Of a DNA stretch of 64,000 nt, positions 8,357 through 16,710 are shown in pieces (the stretch's first letter is position 1; each line of letters starts with the position of its first letter). The stretch spans positions 5,580,001-5,644,000 of the forward strand of contig CP021237.1 of NCBI GenBank assembly GCA_002151545.1, written 5' to 3'. The notes under the pieces were generated by a model. That model saw only the letters and a program-made list of their open reading frames with translations. It searched no databases and was not told the origin of the DNA. Both the position numbers and the translations under genes were made by a program. This DNA comes from Sphingobacteriaceae bacterium GW460-11-11-14-LB5 (lineage in GTDB: Bacteria > Bacteroidota > Bacteroidia > Sphingobacteriales > Sphingobacteriaceae).

Positions 8357-11300
8357 ATGAAAAAAAATCTATTGAGGACTTTTGCCAGAAGTAGCATGTT
8401 TCTTGTTTGCGGTGGTTGTCTCGTTTTTTCTCCACCTTTCAGCATGTCTGCCAAAGCATCATTGCATGAAAAAGAACCTTTTGATTTTTACAGACCCCCA
8501 CTTCAGGACATTATTGTGAAAGGACAGGTTACTGACGCCAAGGGTCCTATTCCGGGCGTGAGTGTGAAGTTAAAAGGAGGGGCTGCAACGACAGTAACAG
8601 ATGGTTCAGGTAAATTTAGTATCAAGGTACCTGAAGATGCAACCCTGGTATTTACCTATGTAGGCTACGTTGATCAGGAGATTCAGGTAAAAAACCAAAC
8701 CAGCATTAACGTACGTTTGGTAGAAAACAACCAAAACCTTACTGAAGTAGTTGTAGTAGGTTACGGAACGCAAAAGAAAGCGGTTGTATCTGGTGCGGTT
8801 GCCGCGGTTAAAGGCTCGGAGCTGGCCAAATCTTCTTCTGTGAACTTAACCAATTCGTTAGCCGGCCGTTTACCAGGCGTAACTGCATTACAGGGAAGTG
8901 GTGAGCCTGGTTACGATGGTTCTACCATCCGGATCAGGGGTATAAACTCACTCGGGAATAACAATGCTTTAATCGTAATTGATGGAATTCCTAACCGGGC
9001 CGGTGGAATTGAAAGGTTAAACCCGAACGATATCGAAAGTGTATCCGTTTTAAAAGATGCTTCTGCAGCCATTTACGGTTCGCAAGCTGCAAATGGGGTA
9101 ATCCTGATTACCACCAAATTAGGTAAATCGGGCAAACCACAATTTTCTTACGATTTTAGTTATGGTTTGCAACAACCAACACGTATACCAAAAATGGCCA
9201 ATTCGACTCAATATGCTGAGATTTTAAATGAACTGAATATTTTCGGCTCTGATCTTAATCCGAATGAATGGTCAGCAGCGTGGAACAGTTTCAAAACAAC
9301 AGGTACTTATTTATCTACTGGCGGTAAAACGATTAATGCCGCTTACAAACCAGACGAAATCAGGAAATTTGGTGATGGCTCAGATCCGCTAAGGTATCCC
9401 AATACTGATTGGTTTAAAACTACTTTCCAAAATTGGTCTCCTCAGCAAAGACACAACGTTCAGATTAATGGAGGGAGTGAAAATGTTAAATATTTGCTTT
9501 CATTAGGCTATCTAAATCAGGATGGCTATTATAAAAATTCTGCCACAGGTTATCAGCAGTATGATATGCGTTTTAACCTGGAAGCAAAATTAAGCAAGTA
9601 TATTACTACAACATTGGGAGTAAGTGCAAGAGAGGAAGACCGTAATTTTCCAACTGTTTCAGCGGGTGATATCTTTAGATTCTTAATGCGGGGGAGACCT
9701 AACGAGATAGCCATATGGCCTAACGGGTTGCCTGGTAGGGATATTGAATATGGTTATAATCCGGTGGTTTCTACTACAGATTTAACAGGAACTAATAAGG
9801 ATGTTAGAGATTACTTTCAAACTACAGGTAAAGCAGAAATTAAAATTCCTGGTGTTGATGGATTAAAGGTAACCGGTACAGCTGCAATAGACAAATATTC
9901 TGGCAGACAAAAAAACTGGCAATTGCCCTGGACACTTTACGATTGGGACAAGAAAACGTTTGCAGCCGATGGTGTAACACCTGTGCTTGCAGGTACGGTA
10001 CGTTCTCAATATACCGATCCAAGGCTTAGGGAAACTGCAGGTGGACAATTAGCCATAAACTTAACCGGAATGGTTAACTATGATAAGAAGATTAGCGACC
10101 ATACTATTGGCTTAATGGCCGGCGTAACACGCGAAACAGTTAACAACGACGGTTTTACTGCGTTTAGAAGATACTTTATATCTTCATCTGTTCAAGAGTT
10201 GCTTGCAGGTGATGAAAGGGAGCAATCATTAGGCAATAATCCTGGTGACCCGAATAATCTATTTAAAAGAGCAAGGTTAAGCTATTTTGGAAGGGTGGGC
10301 TATAACTATAAAGAAAAATACCTTGCTGAATTTTTGTGGCGGGTAGATGGATCTTATATCTTTCCAACAGATAGACGTTTCGGTTTCTTCCCAGGGGTAT
10401 CAGTAGGTTGGCGTTTATCTGAAGAGCCGTTTTTCAAAGACAATGTTAAATTCGTCAACAATTTGAAATTAAGGGCCTCATGGGGGCAAATGGGGGCTGA
10501 AGCCTATTTTGGCGATGCCCTGCAGGAATATCAATACCTCAGTTTGATGAACTTTGGTACCTATACCTTTAATGATCTGGTAACTAAAACCTTAACTGAA
10601 GGTAAGGTGCCCAATTTTGATTTTGGATGGGAAGTGGCAAATAATACAAATATTGGTTTAGATGCATCATTTTTAAATAATAAATTGTCGTTAGAGTTCG
10701 ATTACTTCTATAATAAGCGTACAAACATTCTGATCAGCAGAGGTAGTTCGGTGCCTGAAAGTTCGGGCATTACCGATCGTTTACCTCCTGTTAACTTAGG
10801 AAAGGTAAACAACAAAGGTTTCGAATTTAAATTAAGCTACAATGACCAGGTTGGTGATTTAAATTTTGGCGTGAGTGTAAATGGTGGCTATGCTAAAAAC
10901 AAGATCGTTTTTTGGGATGAAACCCCTGGTGCCCCAGAATGGCAGCGTTCTACTGGCAGGGTAACCAGTTCGTGGTTGGTGTACGATTATGATGGTGTTT
11001 TTAAAGATCAGGCAGAAGCTGATGCCAATAAACAAAAGTATAGTGCATTAACGAGTAATCTTCGCGCAGGCGACATGAAATTTAAGGACAGGAATGAGGA
11101 TGGTAAAATTAATGCAGATGATAAGATCCGTTTGGATAAAAATGGAACTCCAACTTTTACGGGCGGTGTAAATTTTAATGTTCAGTACAAAGGATTTGAC
11201 TTATCAGTGCTTATTCAAGGAGCAACGGGTGGAATGCAGATTGTTGGTTTAACAGAATCGGGAGATATTGGTAACTTCCTGGAGTGGTCGTACCTGAACC

Positions 11301-11629
11301 GCTGGAGCATTGATAATCCAAGTTCGGTAAACCCGCGCTTATCAAATAGGGGTGCTACCTATTATACCGATAGCAATAATGCCTTAAACAATACCTATTG
11401 GTTAAGGAGCAATAACTACATCAGACTTAAGAATGTAGAGCTAGGATATACATTGCCAACCACCTGGGTTGAAAAAGTTGGATTAAATAGTGTAAGGGTA
11501 TATGCAAATGGCCTCAATTTGGCTACGCTTGATAAAATCAAGATATGGGATCCCGAATCTACCAATACAAGTGGACAATACTATCCACAAGCTAGGGTAA
11601 TTAATATGGGTATTAAAGCCACTTTTTAA
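8357..11629 (+). CDS. SusC-family TonB-dependent outer-membrane receptor
   Basis: A 1090-aa TonB-linked importer. An N-terminal signal/anchor (LVCGGCLVFSPPFSMSAKA) precedes a carboxypeptidase-regulatory-like domain (about residues 55-130, KGQVTDAKGPIPGVSVKLKG). The TonB-box region TEVVVVGYGTQKKAVVSGA follows, then the plug domain with the SusC signatures GYDGSTIRIRGINSLG and VLKDASAAIYGSQAANGVI, then a beta barrel to the C-terminal aromatic residue (KATF). No STN domain and no FecI/FecR pair are next to it, so it is not of the sigma/anti-sigma type. It works with the SusD-like lipoprotein encoded 2 bp downstream to bind and import an oligosaccharide or peptide; no glycoside hydrolase is adjacent, so the substrate is unknown. 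Confidence 0.95.
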   Translation: MKKNLLRTFARSSMFLVCGGCLVFSPPFSMSAKASLHEKEPFDFYRPPLQDIIVKGQVTDAKGPIPGVSVKLKGGAATTVTDGSGKFSIKVPEDATLVFTYVGYVDQEIQVKNQTSINVRLVENNQNLTEVVVVGYGTQKKAVVSGAVAAVKGSELAKSSSVNLTNSLAGRLPGVTALQGSGEPGYDGSTIRIRGINSLGNNNALIVIDGIPNRAGGIERLNPNDIESVSVLKDASAAIYGSQAANGVILITTKLGKSGKPQFSYDFSYGLQQPTRIPKMANSTQYAEILNELNIFGSDLNPNEWSAAWNSFKTTGTYLSTGGKTINAAYKPDEIRKFGDGSDPLRYPNTDWFKTTFQNWSPQQRHNVQINGGSENVKYLLSLGYLNQDGYYKNSATGYQQYDMRFNLEAKLSKYITTTLGVSAREEDRNFPTVSAGDIFRFLMRGRPNEIAIWPNGLPGRDIEYGYNPVVSTTDLTGTNKDVRDYFQTTGKAEIKIPGVDGLKVTGTAAIDKYSGRQKNWQLPWTLYDWDKKTFAADGVTPVLAGTVRSQYTDPRLRETAGGQLAINLTGMVNYDKKISDHTIGLMAGVTRETVNNDGFTAFRRYFISSSVQELLAGDEREQSLGNNPGDPNNLFKRARLSYFGRVGYNYKEKYLAEFLWRVDGSYIFPTDRRFGFFPGVSVGWRLSEEPFFKDNVKFVNNLKLRASWGQMGAEAYFGDALQEYQYLSLMNFGTYTFNDLVTKTLTEGKVPNFDFGWEVANNTNIGLDASFLNNKLSLEFDYFYNKRTNILISRGSSVPESSGITDRLPPVNLGKVNNKGFEFKLSYNDQVGDLNFGVSVNGGYAKNKIVFWDETPGAPEWQRSTGRVTSSWLVYDYDGVFKDQAEADANKQKYSALTSNLRAGDMKFKDRNEDGKINADDKIRLDKNGTPTFTGGVNFNVQYKGFDLSVLIQGATGGMQIVGLTESGDIGNFLEWSYLNRWSIDNPSSVNPRLSNRGATYYTDSNNALNNTYWLRSNNYIRLKNVELGYTLPTTWVEKVGLNSVRVYANGLNLATLDKIKIWDPESTNTSGQYYPQARVINMGIKATF

Positions 11630-11664
11630 CAATGTATAGCTGTTTATCAATTACAAAGAAGAAT

Positions 11665-13542
11665 ATGAAAACAATAATTCAAAATAGAAATTTATATCTA
11701 TTGGTTCTTATTACCTTTTTTGCATTTGCGTGTAAAAAGGATTTTTTGAACGTAGAATCACCTGGCCAGGTGCCTGCCGAGTCGGTATGGAAAGATCCTG
11801 CAACTGCGCAGGCATTTGTGAACGATATCTATAACGGACTGGGTAACGGCGGCTTTTCTGAACAGATGTTAGCATCAGTTTCTGACGAAGCCTTGTTTAC
11901 ACACCCTACCCGTGGTATCGATCTGGTTAATAGTGCTACCATTAACCCATCTACATTGGGATGGGTGGATGATACATGGGCTTATAAACAAATGTATAAC
12001 CGCATCCGGGCCTGCAACATTACCATCGAGAAAATTACCGGTGGAGATAATGCACTAACCAGCCAAACATTAAAAGACCAGCTGGCGGGCGAAGCATATT
12101 TTTTACGTGCTTATTTTTATCAGCAGTTATTACGCTTTTATGGAGCAGTACCTATTATTACAAAAACTTACGTACTCAACGATAATTATAATGTAAAGCG
12201 TAATACCTATGAAGAATGTGTAAACTTCATTATTAAAGATTGCGATGAGGCGAATAAACTTTTAACAGGCAAAACGATGGAAAAAGGGCGTACCACTGCT
12301 ACCGCTGCTTTGGCACTTAAATCAAGGGTATTGATTTATGCGGCGAGCGATTTGCATGACAGGGCAAAGCTTACAAATAAAGTTAGTGGAATTGCCGCTC
12401 AAAAATTAGATTTCTTAAGTTATGCAAGTGGGGATCAAGCCGATCGTTATAAATTGGCTCAAACGGCTGCAAAAGCAGTAATGGATGCCACAAAAGGCTA
12501 TTTGTTAGATTTATCTGCGCCAGTATCGGTAACGGAAGGAAGCAGGAATTATAAAAGTATAGCGATGGGTGGTGCCAGTAAAGCGCCCAATATAGATGCT
12601 GCGGCAGCTGCCGAATTAATTTTTGCACGTTATTTCATCGTTCAGAATAATATTAAGCATGCGCAACAAAATGGCCCTAACGGTTACCATAACTGGGCAG
12701 GTAATACACCAATTGGCTTATTGGTTGATGATTATGAAATGAAAGACGGTTCTAAATTTAGTTGGACAAACCCAGCACAAAAAGCTGAGCCTTATCAAAA
12801 TAGAGATCCACGCTTTTACGCTACTGTTTTATATGATGGTGCCGGTTGGAAACCCCGTGATAAAGCTTCTGGCAATGTAGATCCAGCCAGTCAAATCCAG
12901 ACAGGGGTATATGATCTGTTGGATGACAAAAACAATAAGTTCGATTTTAAAGGTCTGGATACCAGAGCAAGTTCTATCGAAAACTGGAACGGTAGCTGGA
13001 CAGGTTATTACTATCATAAATTTATTGATCCGGATCCAACTATTGTTGATGCCTCTATGTCGCAAAATGTGCCCTGGCCTTTCTTTAGGTATACAGAAGC
13101 GGTATTCAATTACATCGAAGCCAGTATTGAGCTTGGCGAATTGGGTAATGCGACCAATTGGTTAAATAAAATCCGTTTCAGAGCAGGTATGCCAGCGGTT
13201 ACGGCAACAGACCAGGCCGGACTTCGGGAGGTTTATCGTCACGAGCGCCGCATCGAAATGGCCTATGAGGAACAACGTTATCACGATACACGCAGGTGGT
13301 TAATTGCCGGCGAAACATTAGGTAGAAAAGTTACCTATATTAAAGTTACCGGTAAATTTAAGCCGGGTAAAACCATGTCTGCGCCTTACCATTATGACCC
13401 TACTGTATACGATTATACTTATAGTCCGGTTGTAGAAAATGCACAGGAAAACAGAAGCTGGGACAATAAACTTTATTTCAGGCCATTTAGCCGTGATGAA
13501 GTAAACAAGAATAATTTGCTCGAGCAAAACCCGGGATACTAA
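11665..13542 (+). CDS. SusD/RagB-family nutrient-binding lipoprotein
   Basis: A 625-aa surface lipoprotein that forms the lid of the SusC transporter. The N-terminal FFAFACKKDFL places the lipid-bearing Cys at residue 23, followed by the typical DFLNVESPGQVPAESVW. TPR-like helices include AGEAYFLRAYFYQQLLRFYG, and the C-terminal SusD domain carries NWLNKIRFRAGMPAV, RHERRIEMAYEEQRYHDTRRW and NNLLEQNPGY. The frame is open to 11632, but the ATG at 11665 sits behind AAGAAGAA and gives a normal lipoprotein signal, so I chose it. It forms an operon with susC and is closed by a strong terminator. Confidence 0.95.
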   Translation: MKTIIQNRNLYLLVLITFFAFACKKDFLNVESPGQVPAESVWKDPATAQAFVNDIYNGLGNGGFSEQMLASVSDEALFTHPTRGIDLVNSATINPSTLGWVDDTWAYKQMYNRIRACNITIEKITGGDNALTSQTLKDQLAGEAYFLRAYFYQQLLRFYGAVPIITKTYVLNDNYNVKRNTYEECVNFIIKDCDEANKLLTGKTMEKGRTTATAALALKSRVLIYAASDLHDRAKLTNKVSGIAAQKLDFLSYASGDQADRYKLAQTAAKAVMDATKGYLLDLSAPVSVTEGSRNYKSIAMGGASKAPNIDAAAAAELIFARYFIVQNNIKHAQQNGPNGYHNWAGNTPIGLLVDDYEMKDGSKFSWTNPAQKAEPYQNRDPRFYATVLYDGAGWKPRDKASGNVDPASQIQTGVYDLLDDKNNKFDFKGLDTRASSIENWNGSWTGYYYHKFIDPDPTIVDASMSQNVPWPFFRYTEAVFNYIEASIELGELGNATNWLNKIRFRAGMPAVTATDQAGLREVYRHERRIEMAYEEQRYHDTRRWLIAGETLGRKVTYIKVTGKFKPGKTMSAPYHYDPTVYDYTYSPVVENAQENRSWDNKLYFRPFSRDEVNKNNLLEQNPGY

Positions 13543-13557
13543 AAAATGCACTTGATT

Positions 13558-13596
13558 ACCCGATGGATATGTACAATCATATTCATCGGGTTTTTT
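13558..13596 (+). terminator. Terminator after susD
   Basis: A long stem ACCCGATG-GATATG pairing with CATATT-CATCGGGT (one G-T pair), with a 6-nt loop and a run of six T. It closes the susC-susD operon. Confidence 0.88.
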
Positions 13597-13704
13597 ATGC
13601 AATAACATATTTTTACTTTTTAATAGAGAAATAAGCAATCTAAAACCTTTGTCTATTCCTGTATTTAATTTTCAAAGCTTAGTTTTGCATATAATTTTTT
13701 TCCT

Positions 13705-15027
13705 GTGGCAGATTCAGACCCCAATTCGGTTATTTCAAAACCAGATCCTTACGCCGCATTGCGCTTTAGGGAGTTCCGCTCTTACCTAGGCATGCGTTTT
13801 TTCTTCACTTTTGCCTATCAAATGCAGGCGGTAGTGCTTGGAATTTATATTTATCATGTAACCAAAGATCCATTGGCTTTAGGATTTGTAGGCCTGTGCG
13901 AGGCTATTCCTGCAATAGGAATTGCGTTGTATGGAGGTTATGTTGCAGATAAGAGTGAAAAAAGAGGTTTATTACTCAAAATATTTGGAGGCGTATTTCT
14001 TTGTACCCTCATTATGCTGCTGGTAACATTGCCGCAGTTCAACCTTCGGCAGATCGATATCATTTTTACCCTGTTTAATTTTAAGGTTAATCTGATCGCA
14101 TTGATTATGTATGTACTCGTGTTTGGAATGGGTATATCAAGAGGGTTTTTCGGGCCAGCCACATTCTCTTTAATGGCTCAGATCTTGCCAAAAAACCTTT
14201 ACCCAAATGCAAGTACCTGGAGCAGTTCGAGCTGGCAGATGGCCTCTATTTTAGGGCCGGCAATAGGTGGGATGACTTACGGTTTCTTCGGTATTACCGT
14301 AACATATATTGTAATTATTTCTTTTGTATTTATAGCCCTCATTTGTATTTTCTTTTTAAAAGTTCATCCTCCACAGTTTGTGCCTAAAGAAAATATTAAA
14401 GAGAGTTTGCTTAAAGGAATAAATTTTGTGTTTAAAACCAAAATGATGGTTTGGGCGATGAGTCTAGATTTGTTTTCTGTATTTTTTGGCGGTGCGGTAG
14501 CCATATTACCCGTGTTTGCCAATGATATACTAAAAGTTGGACCCGAAGGTTTAGGCTTCATGCGGGCCGCTGTTTCTGCAGGATCTGTTTTTACCATGCT
14601 TGCGATGACTCGATTTTCTCCAATGAACAAACCTTGGCGAAATTTATTGATTGCGGTAACTGGTTTTGGCTTAAGCATCATCTGCTGGAGTTTATCTAAA
14701 AATTTCTATTTAACACTCTTCTTCCTCTTTTTAGAAGGCTCTTTTGATAGTGTAAGTGTAATCATCAGATCAACCATTATGCAATTGCTAACACCAGATG
14801 AAATGCGTGGGCGTGTATCGGCTGTAAACAGTATGTTTATTGGATCGTCAAATGAAATTGGCGCTTTTGAGTCGGGCCTTACCGCAAAGTTAATGCGTAC
14901 CATCCCATCGGTGGTATTTGGAGGAAGCATGACATTGGTCATTGCTGGCATCACCTGGTTAAAAACGAAATCTTTAACGAAATTAAGTTTGCAGGATATT
15001 AATGAGCAGACCAGTAAAGCGGTTTAA
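13705..15027 (+). CDS. MFS transporter, EntS-like (MFS_3) family
   Basis: A 440-aa inner-membrane protein with about twelve hydrophobic spans. The N-terminal ALRFREFRSYLGMRFFFTFAYQMQAVVLG and the loop GGYVADKSEKRGLLLKI carry the MFS motif A region. The family (enterobactin exporter EntS-like, TMEffector) generally exports small molecules; no siderophore genes are nearby, so the substrate is unknown. The start is a GTG at 13705; a -7 box TAGTTTTG lies at 13680-13687, which would give a very short leader, although no -33 box at normal spacing was found. The next gene on this strand is over 11 kb away. Confidence 0.85.
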   Translation: MADSDPNSVISKPDPYAALRFREFRSYLGMRFFFTFAYQMQAVVLGIYIYHVTKDPLALGFVGLCEAIPAIGIALYGGYVADKSEKRGLLLKIFGGVFLCTLIMLLVTLPQFNLRQIDIIFTLFNFKVNLIALIMYVLVFGMGISRGFFGPATFSLMAQILPKNLYPNASTWSSSSWQMASILGPAIGGMTYGFFGITVTYIVIISFVFIALICIFFLKVHPPQFVPKENIKESLLKGINFVFKTKMMVWAMSLDLFSVFFGGAVAILPVFANDILKVGPEGLGFMRAAVSAGSVFTMLAMTRFSPMNKPWRNLLIAVTGFGLSIICWSLSKNFYLTLFFLFLEGSFDSVSVIIRSTIMQLLTPDEMRGRVSAVNSMFIGSSNEIGAFESGLTAKLMRTIPSVVFGGSMTLVIAGITWLKTKSLTKLSLQDINEQTSKAV

Positions 15028-15152
15028 TCGTTTCGTCATGCTAACCTGTAGTGCAGCGGAAAGCTACGGAGTAAATTTAGTTGAGCCTCTATCATGCTGT
15101 AAATAAGCTTTGGTATTAAAGTTTTTTGACAACCAGTAAACGCTGTTTTAGT

Positions 15153-15210
15153 AAAAGATTTGGGCATGCCCCAAGCTGCGCAAGGGTCGGGCTATCCGTT
15201 ACAATCTTTT
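15153..15210. repeat. 58-bp palindromic intergenic element
   Basis: The ends AAAAGATT (15153-15160) and AATCTTTT (15203-15210) are perfect inverted repeats. Inside is a self-complementary GGGCATGCCC (15162-15171) and GCGCAAGGGTCGGGC. The layout is that of a REP-like or MITE-like element. Only one copy was found in the window. Confidence 0.55.
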
Positions 15211-15301
15211 TTGAAGAAAAATCAAAAAAGTATTTCCACTGCTATCCCTCATGCAAAACCCATAGTAGTTAAAAAATGTCACTTATACGTTTTACCCTAG
15301 T

Positions 15302-15501
15302 CATCTAAACCTGATGGCACGGATGCCGATAAAAGATTATTATTCTTTTCATTAACATTTATCGGCAGGAGGAACAGCGGGGCGGAACCTAACCGAAGGA
15401 CCATTGGTCTTGCTTTCCAAAAAATAGACTTATTCTACTAACAGTATTATTTTTTAAGGAGAAAATTGAAATGGTCCGTGAGGACACGGACCATGGCGAT
15501 A
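15302..15501 (+). repeat. 200-bp intergenic repeat, copy A
   Basis: Begins CATCTAAACCTGATGGCACGG and shares about 95% of its bases with copy B at 15749. It contains an inverted repeat GCCGATAAA/TTTATCGGC (about 15325-15365) and ends with a perfect 10-bp hairpin ATGGTCCGTG-AGGA-CACGGACCAT. The similarity may extend upstream: GCTATCCCTCATGCAAAAC at 15241 recurs as GCTATCCCCCATGCAAAAC at 16364 before the remnant copy. No coding potential is convincing; the short frames through it are low-complexity. Confidence 0.85.
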
Positions 15502-15527
15502 AGTTTATATAGTTTAGGGTCGTTAAT

Positions 15528-15713
15528 CTAAAAAATGCAAATGTTATAATCTTCTTTATGAACAGAAAAGCAATGGTGTGCAAGGTTTTTCGGTAGCCCT
15601 GCCTTTCCTTCAATCTTTTTGTTAATGGTTTGACGTACCTGTTGATTAGCTGTAACAAAAAGGATTTTCGTACAGTCAGGTTTAGTTAATTTAGCCGCTG
15701 CTGTTGTTAATAG
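15528..15713 (-). pseudogene. C-terminal remnant of a decayed protein gene
   Basis: On the minus strand a frame without a start codon runs 61 codons to TAG at 15530-15528. It reads like normal protein, for example AAKLTKPDCTKILFVTANQQ, INKKIEGKAGLPKNL and AHHCFSVHKEDYNICIF at the very end. Across one in-frame TAA (15716-15714) the same frame continues upstream as GKGIDFEHNAL, up to the edge of repeat copy B, where it stops making sense. This looks like the end of a gene cut by a nonsense change and by the flanking repeats. I do not recognise the family. The frame has no ATG, so gene callers would miss it. Confidence 0.5.
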
Positions 15714-15748
15714 TTAAAGAGCATTGTGCTCAAAATCAATTCCTTTGC

Positions 15749-15949
15749 CATCTAAACCCGATGGCACGGATGCCGATAAAAGATTATTATTCTTTTCATT
15801 AACATTTATCGGCAGGAGGAACAGCGGGACGGAACCAAACCGAAGAACTATTGGTCTTGCTTTCCAAAAAAATAGACTTATTCTACTAACAGTATTATTT
15901 TTTAAGGAGAAAATTGAAATAGTCCATGAGGACACGGATCATGGCGATA
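15749..15949 (+). repeat. 200-bp intergenic repeat, copy B
   Basis: A 201-bp direct copy of the element at 15302-15501, in the same orientation, with scattered substitutions and one extra A in an A-run. The GCCGATAAA/TTTATCGGC inverted repeat is intact. The terminal hairpin is damaged (TAGTCCATG against CACGGATCA), so this copy appears older or unconstrained. The two copies flank the gene remnant. Confidence 0.85.
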
Positions 15950-16025
15950 GAGTTGCCTGATTCTAAAAAAACTATCAAGTGTCGACACAAATATTTATTA
16001 TTTTCCGCTCTCTGCCGCGGGGCAT

Positions 16026-16175
16026 GGTACTTTGGAGCGCCAAAGTACCCAAAGCGCTTTGTCAATCCGGCAAGGTGGCTTCTCACTGCCCTAGGCTCAT
16101 CAAAAAAACAGCGGCACTTCGTTTTGTGTTCAGTACCTTTTATAAGCTGAGAATCATGATTATTGAACACAAAAC
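16026..16175. repeat. Structured intergenic repeat with nested inverted repeats
   Basis: A perfect 10-bp hairpin GGTACTTTGG-AGCG-CCAAAGTACC (16026-16049) is followed by the palindrome AAAGCGCTTT (16051-16060). A second perfect inverted repeat, GTTTTGTGTTC (16121-16131) and GAACACAAAAC (16165-16175), follows. A 134-codon minus-strand frame crosses the region but has an unnatural composition and is rejected as a gene. Confidence 0.5.
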
Positions 16176-16444
16176 CACTGCGTTTAAGGTTTGGTAGTGC
16201 TATTTGTTCTATTCTGTAACTGTTTTTTTGATTTTTCTGCCACTTGGGATTGACGAAGTTCTTCGGCAAAGCCTGAACTTTATTAACGTTAGTTAGCAAG
16301 ATGCATAAAAACCCAAATCAAAAGATGTATCTACATGATAGGATGAATCGGGAGATTTCCTCTGCTATCCCCCATGCAAAACTATCGACGCCCGCATGAT
16401 ATTTAACTTTTATTGTGCCTTAGTTTCTTGGTGGTGAAAAACAA

Positions 16445-16474
16445 AAATGGTCCGCGAGACACGGAGCATGGCGA
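16445..16474 (+). repeat. Remnant copy C of the 200-bp repeat
   Basis: AATGGTCCGCGAGACACGG and CATGGCGA match the 3' end of copies A and B with a broken hairpin. With the GCTATCCC block at 16364 it looks like an internally deleted copy. Confidence 0.6.
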
Positions 16475-16477
16475 AAA

Positions 16478-16693
16478 TTAAAACTTCTTATTCTTACCCC
16501 AGATCAAATAGATAATCGAGCCTAGAAATGGAGCGAAAAGGATTATGATAAACCAAAGCACCTTTACCGAGAAACCCATGCTGCTGTTTCTCGATATATG
16601 GTACAATGCGACTAATATTAGCGCCAGCCAAAGTATGGCTGCTATAATAATGATCATTGCAATCTGGTTGCTTTCTGCTTGTGCTAGTAACAT
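16478..16693 (-). CDS. Small PLDc_N-domain membrane protein
   Basis: A 71-aa protein with two hydrophobic spans. The second part, GFSVKVLWFIIILFAPFLGSIIYLIWGKN, matches the 'phospholipase D nuclease N-terminal' domain found alone in many small proteins and at the N-terminus of cardiolipin synthases. It lacks any HKD catalytic motif, so it is not an enzyme by itself. It starts 17 bp after the stop of the ABC exporter gene and is probably cotranscribed with it. Function unknown. Confidence 0.75.
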   Translation of the reverse strand: MLLAQAESNQIAMIIIIAAILWLALILVALYHISRNSSMGFSVKVLWFIIILFAPFLGSIIYLIWGKNKKF

Positions 16694-16710
16694 AATAAAG
16701 ATATTGTTCC

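Noticed and set aside
15895..16299. 134-aa minus-strand frame in the repeat island
   Set aside because: Crosses the end of repeat copy B and the nested hairpins; composition is not protein-like and no start signal is seen.
16478..16693. Cardiolipin synthase
   Set aside because: Only the N-terminal membrane module is present; there is no HKD motif.
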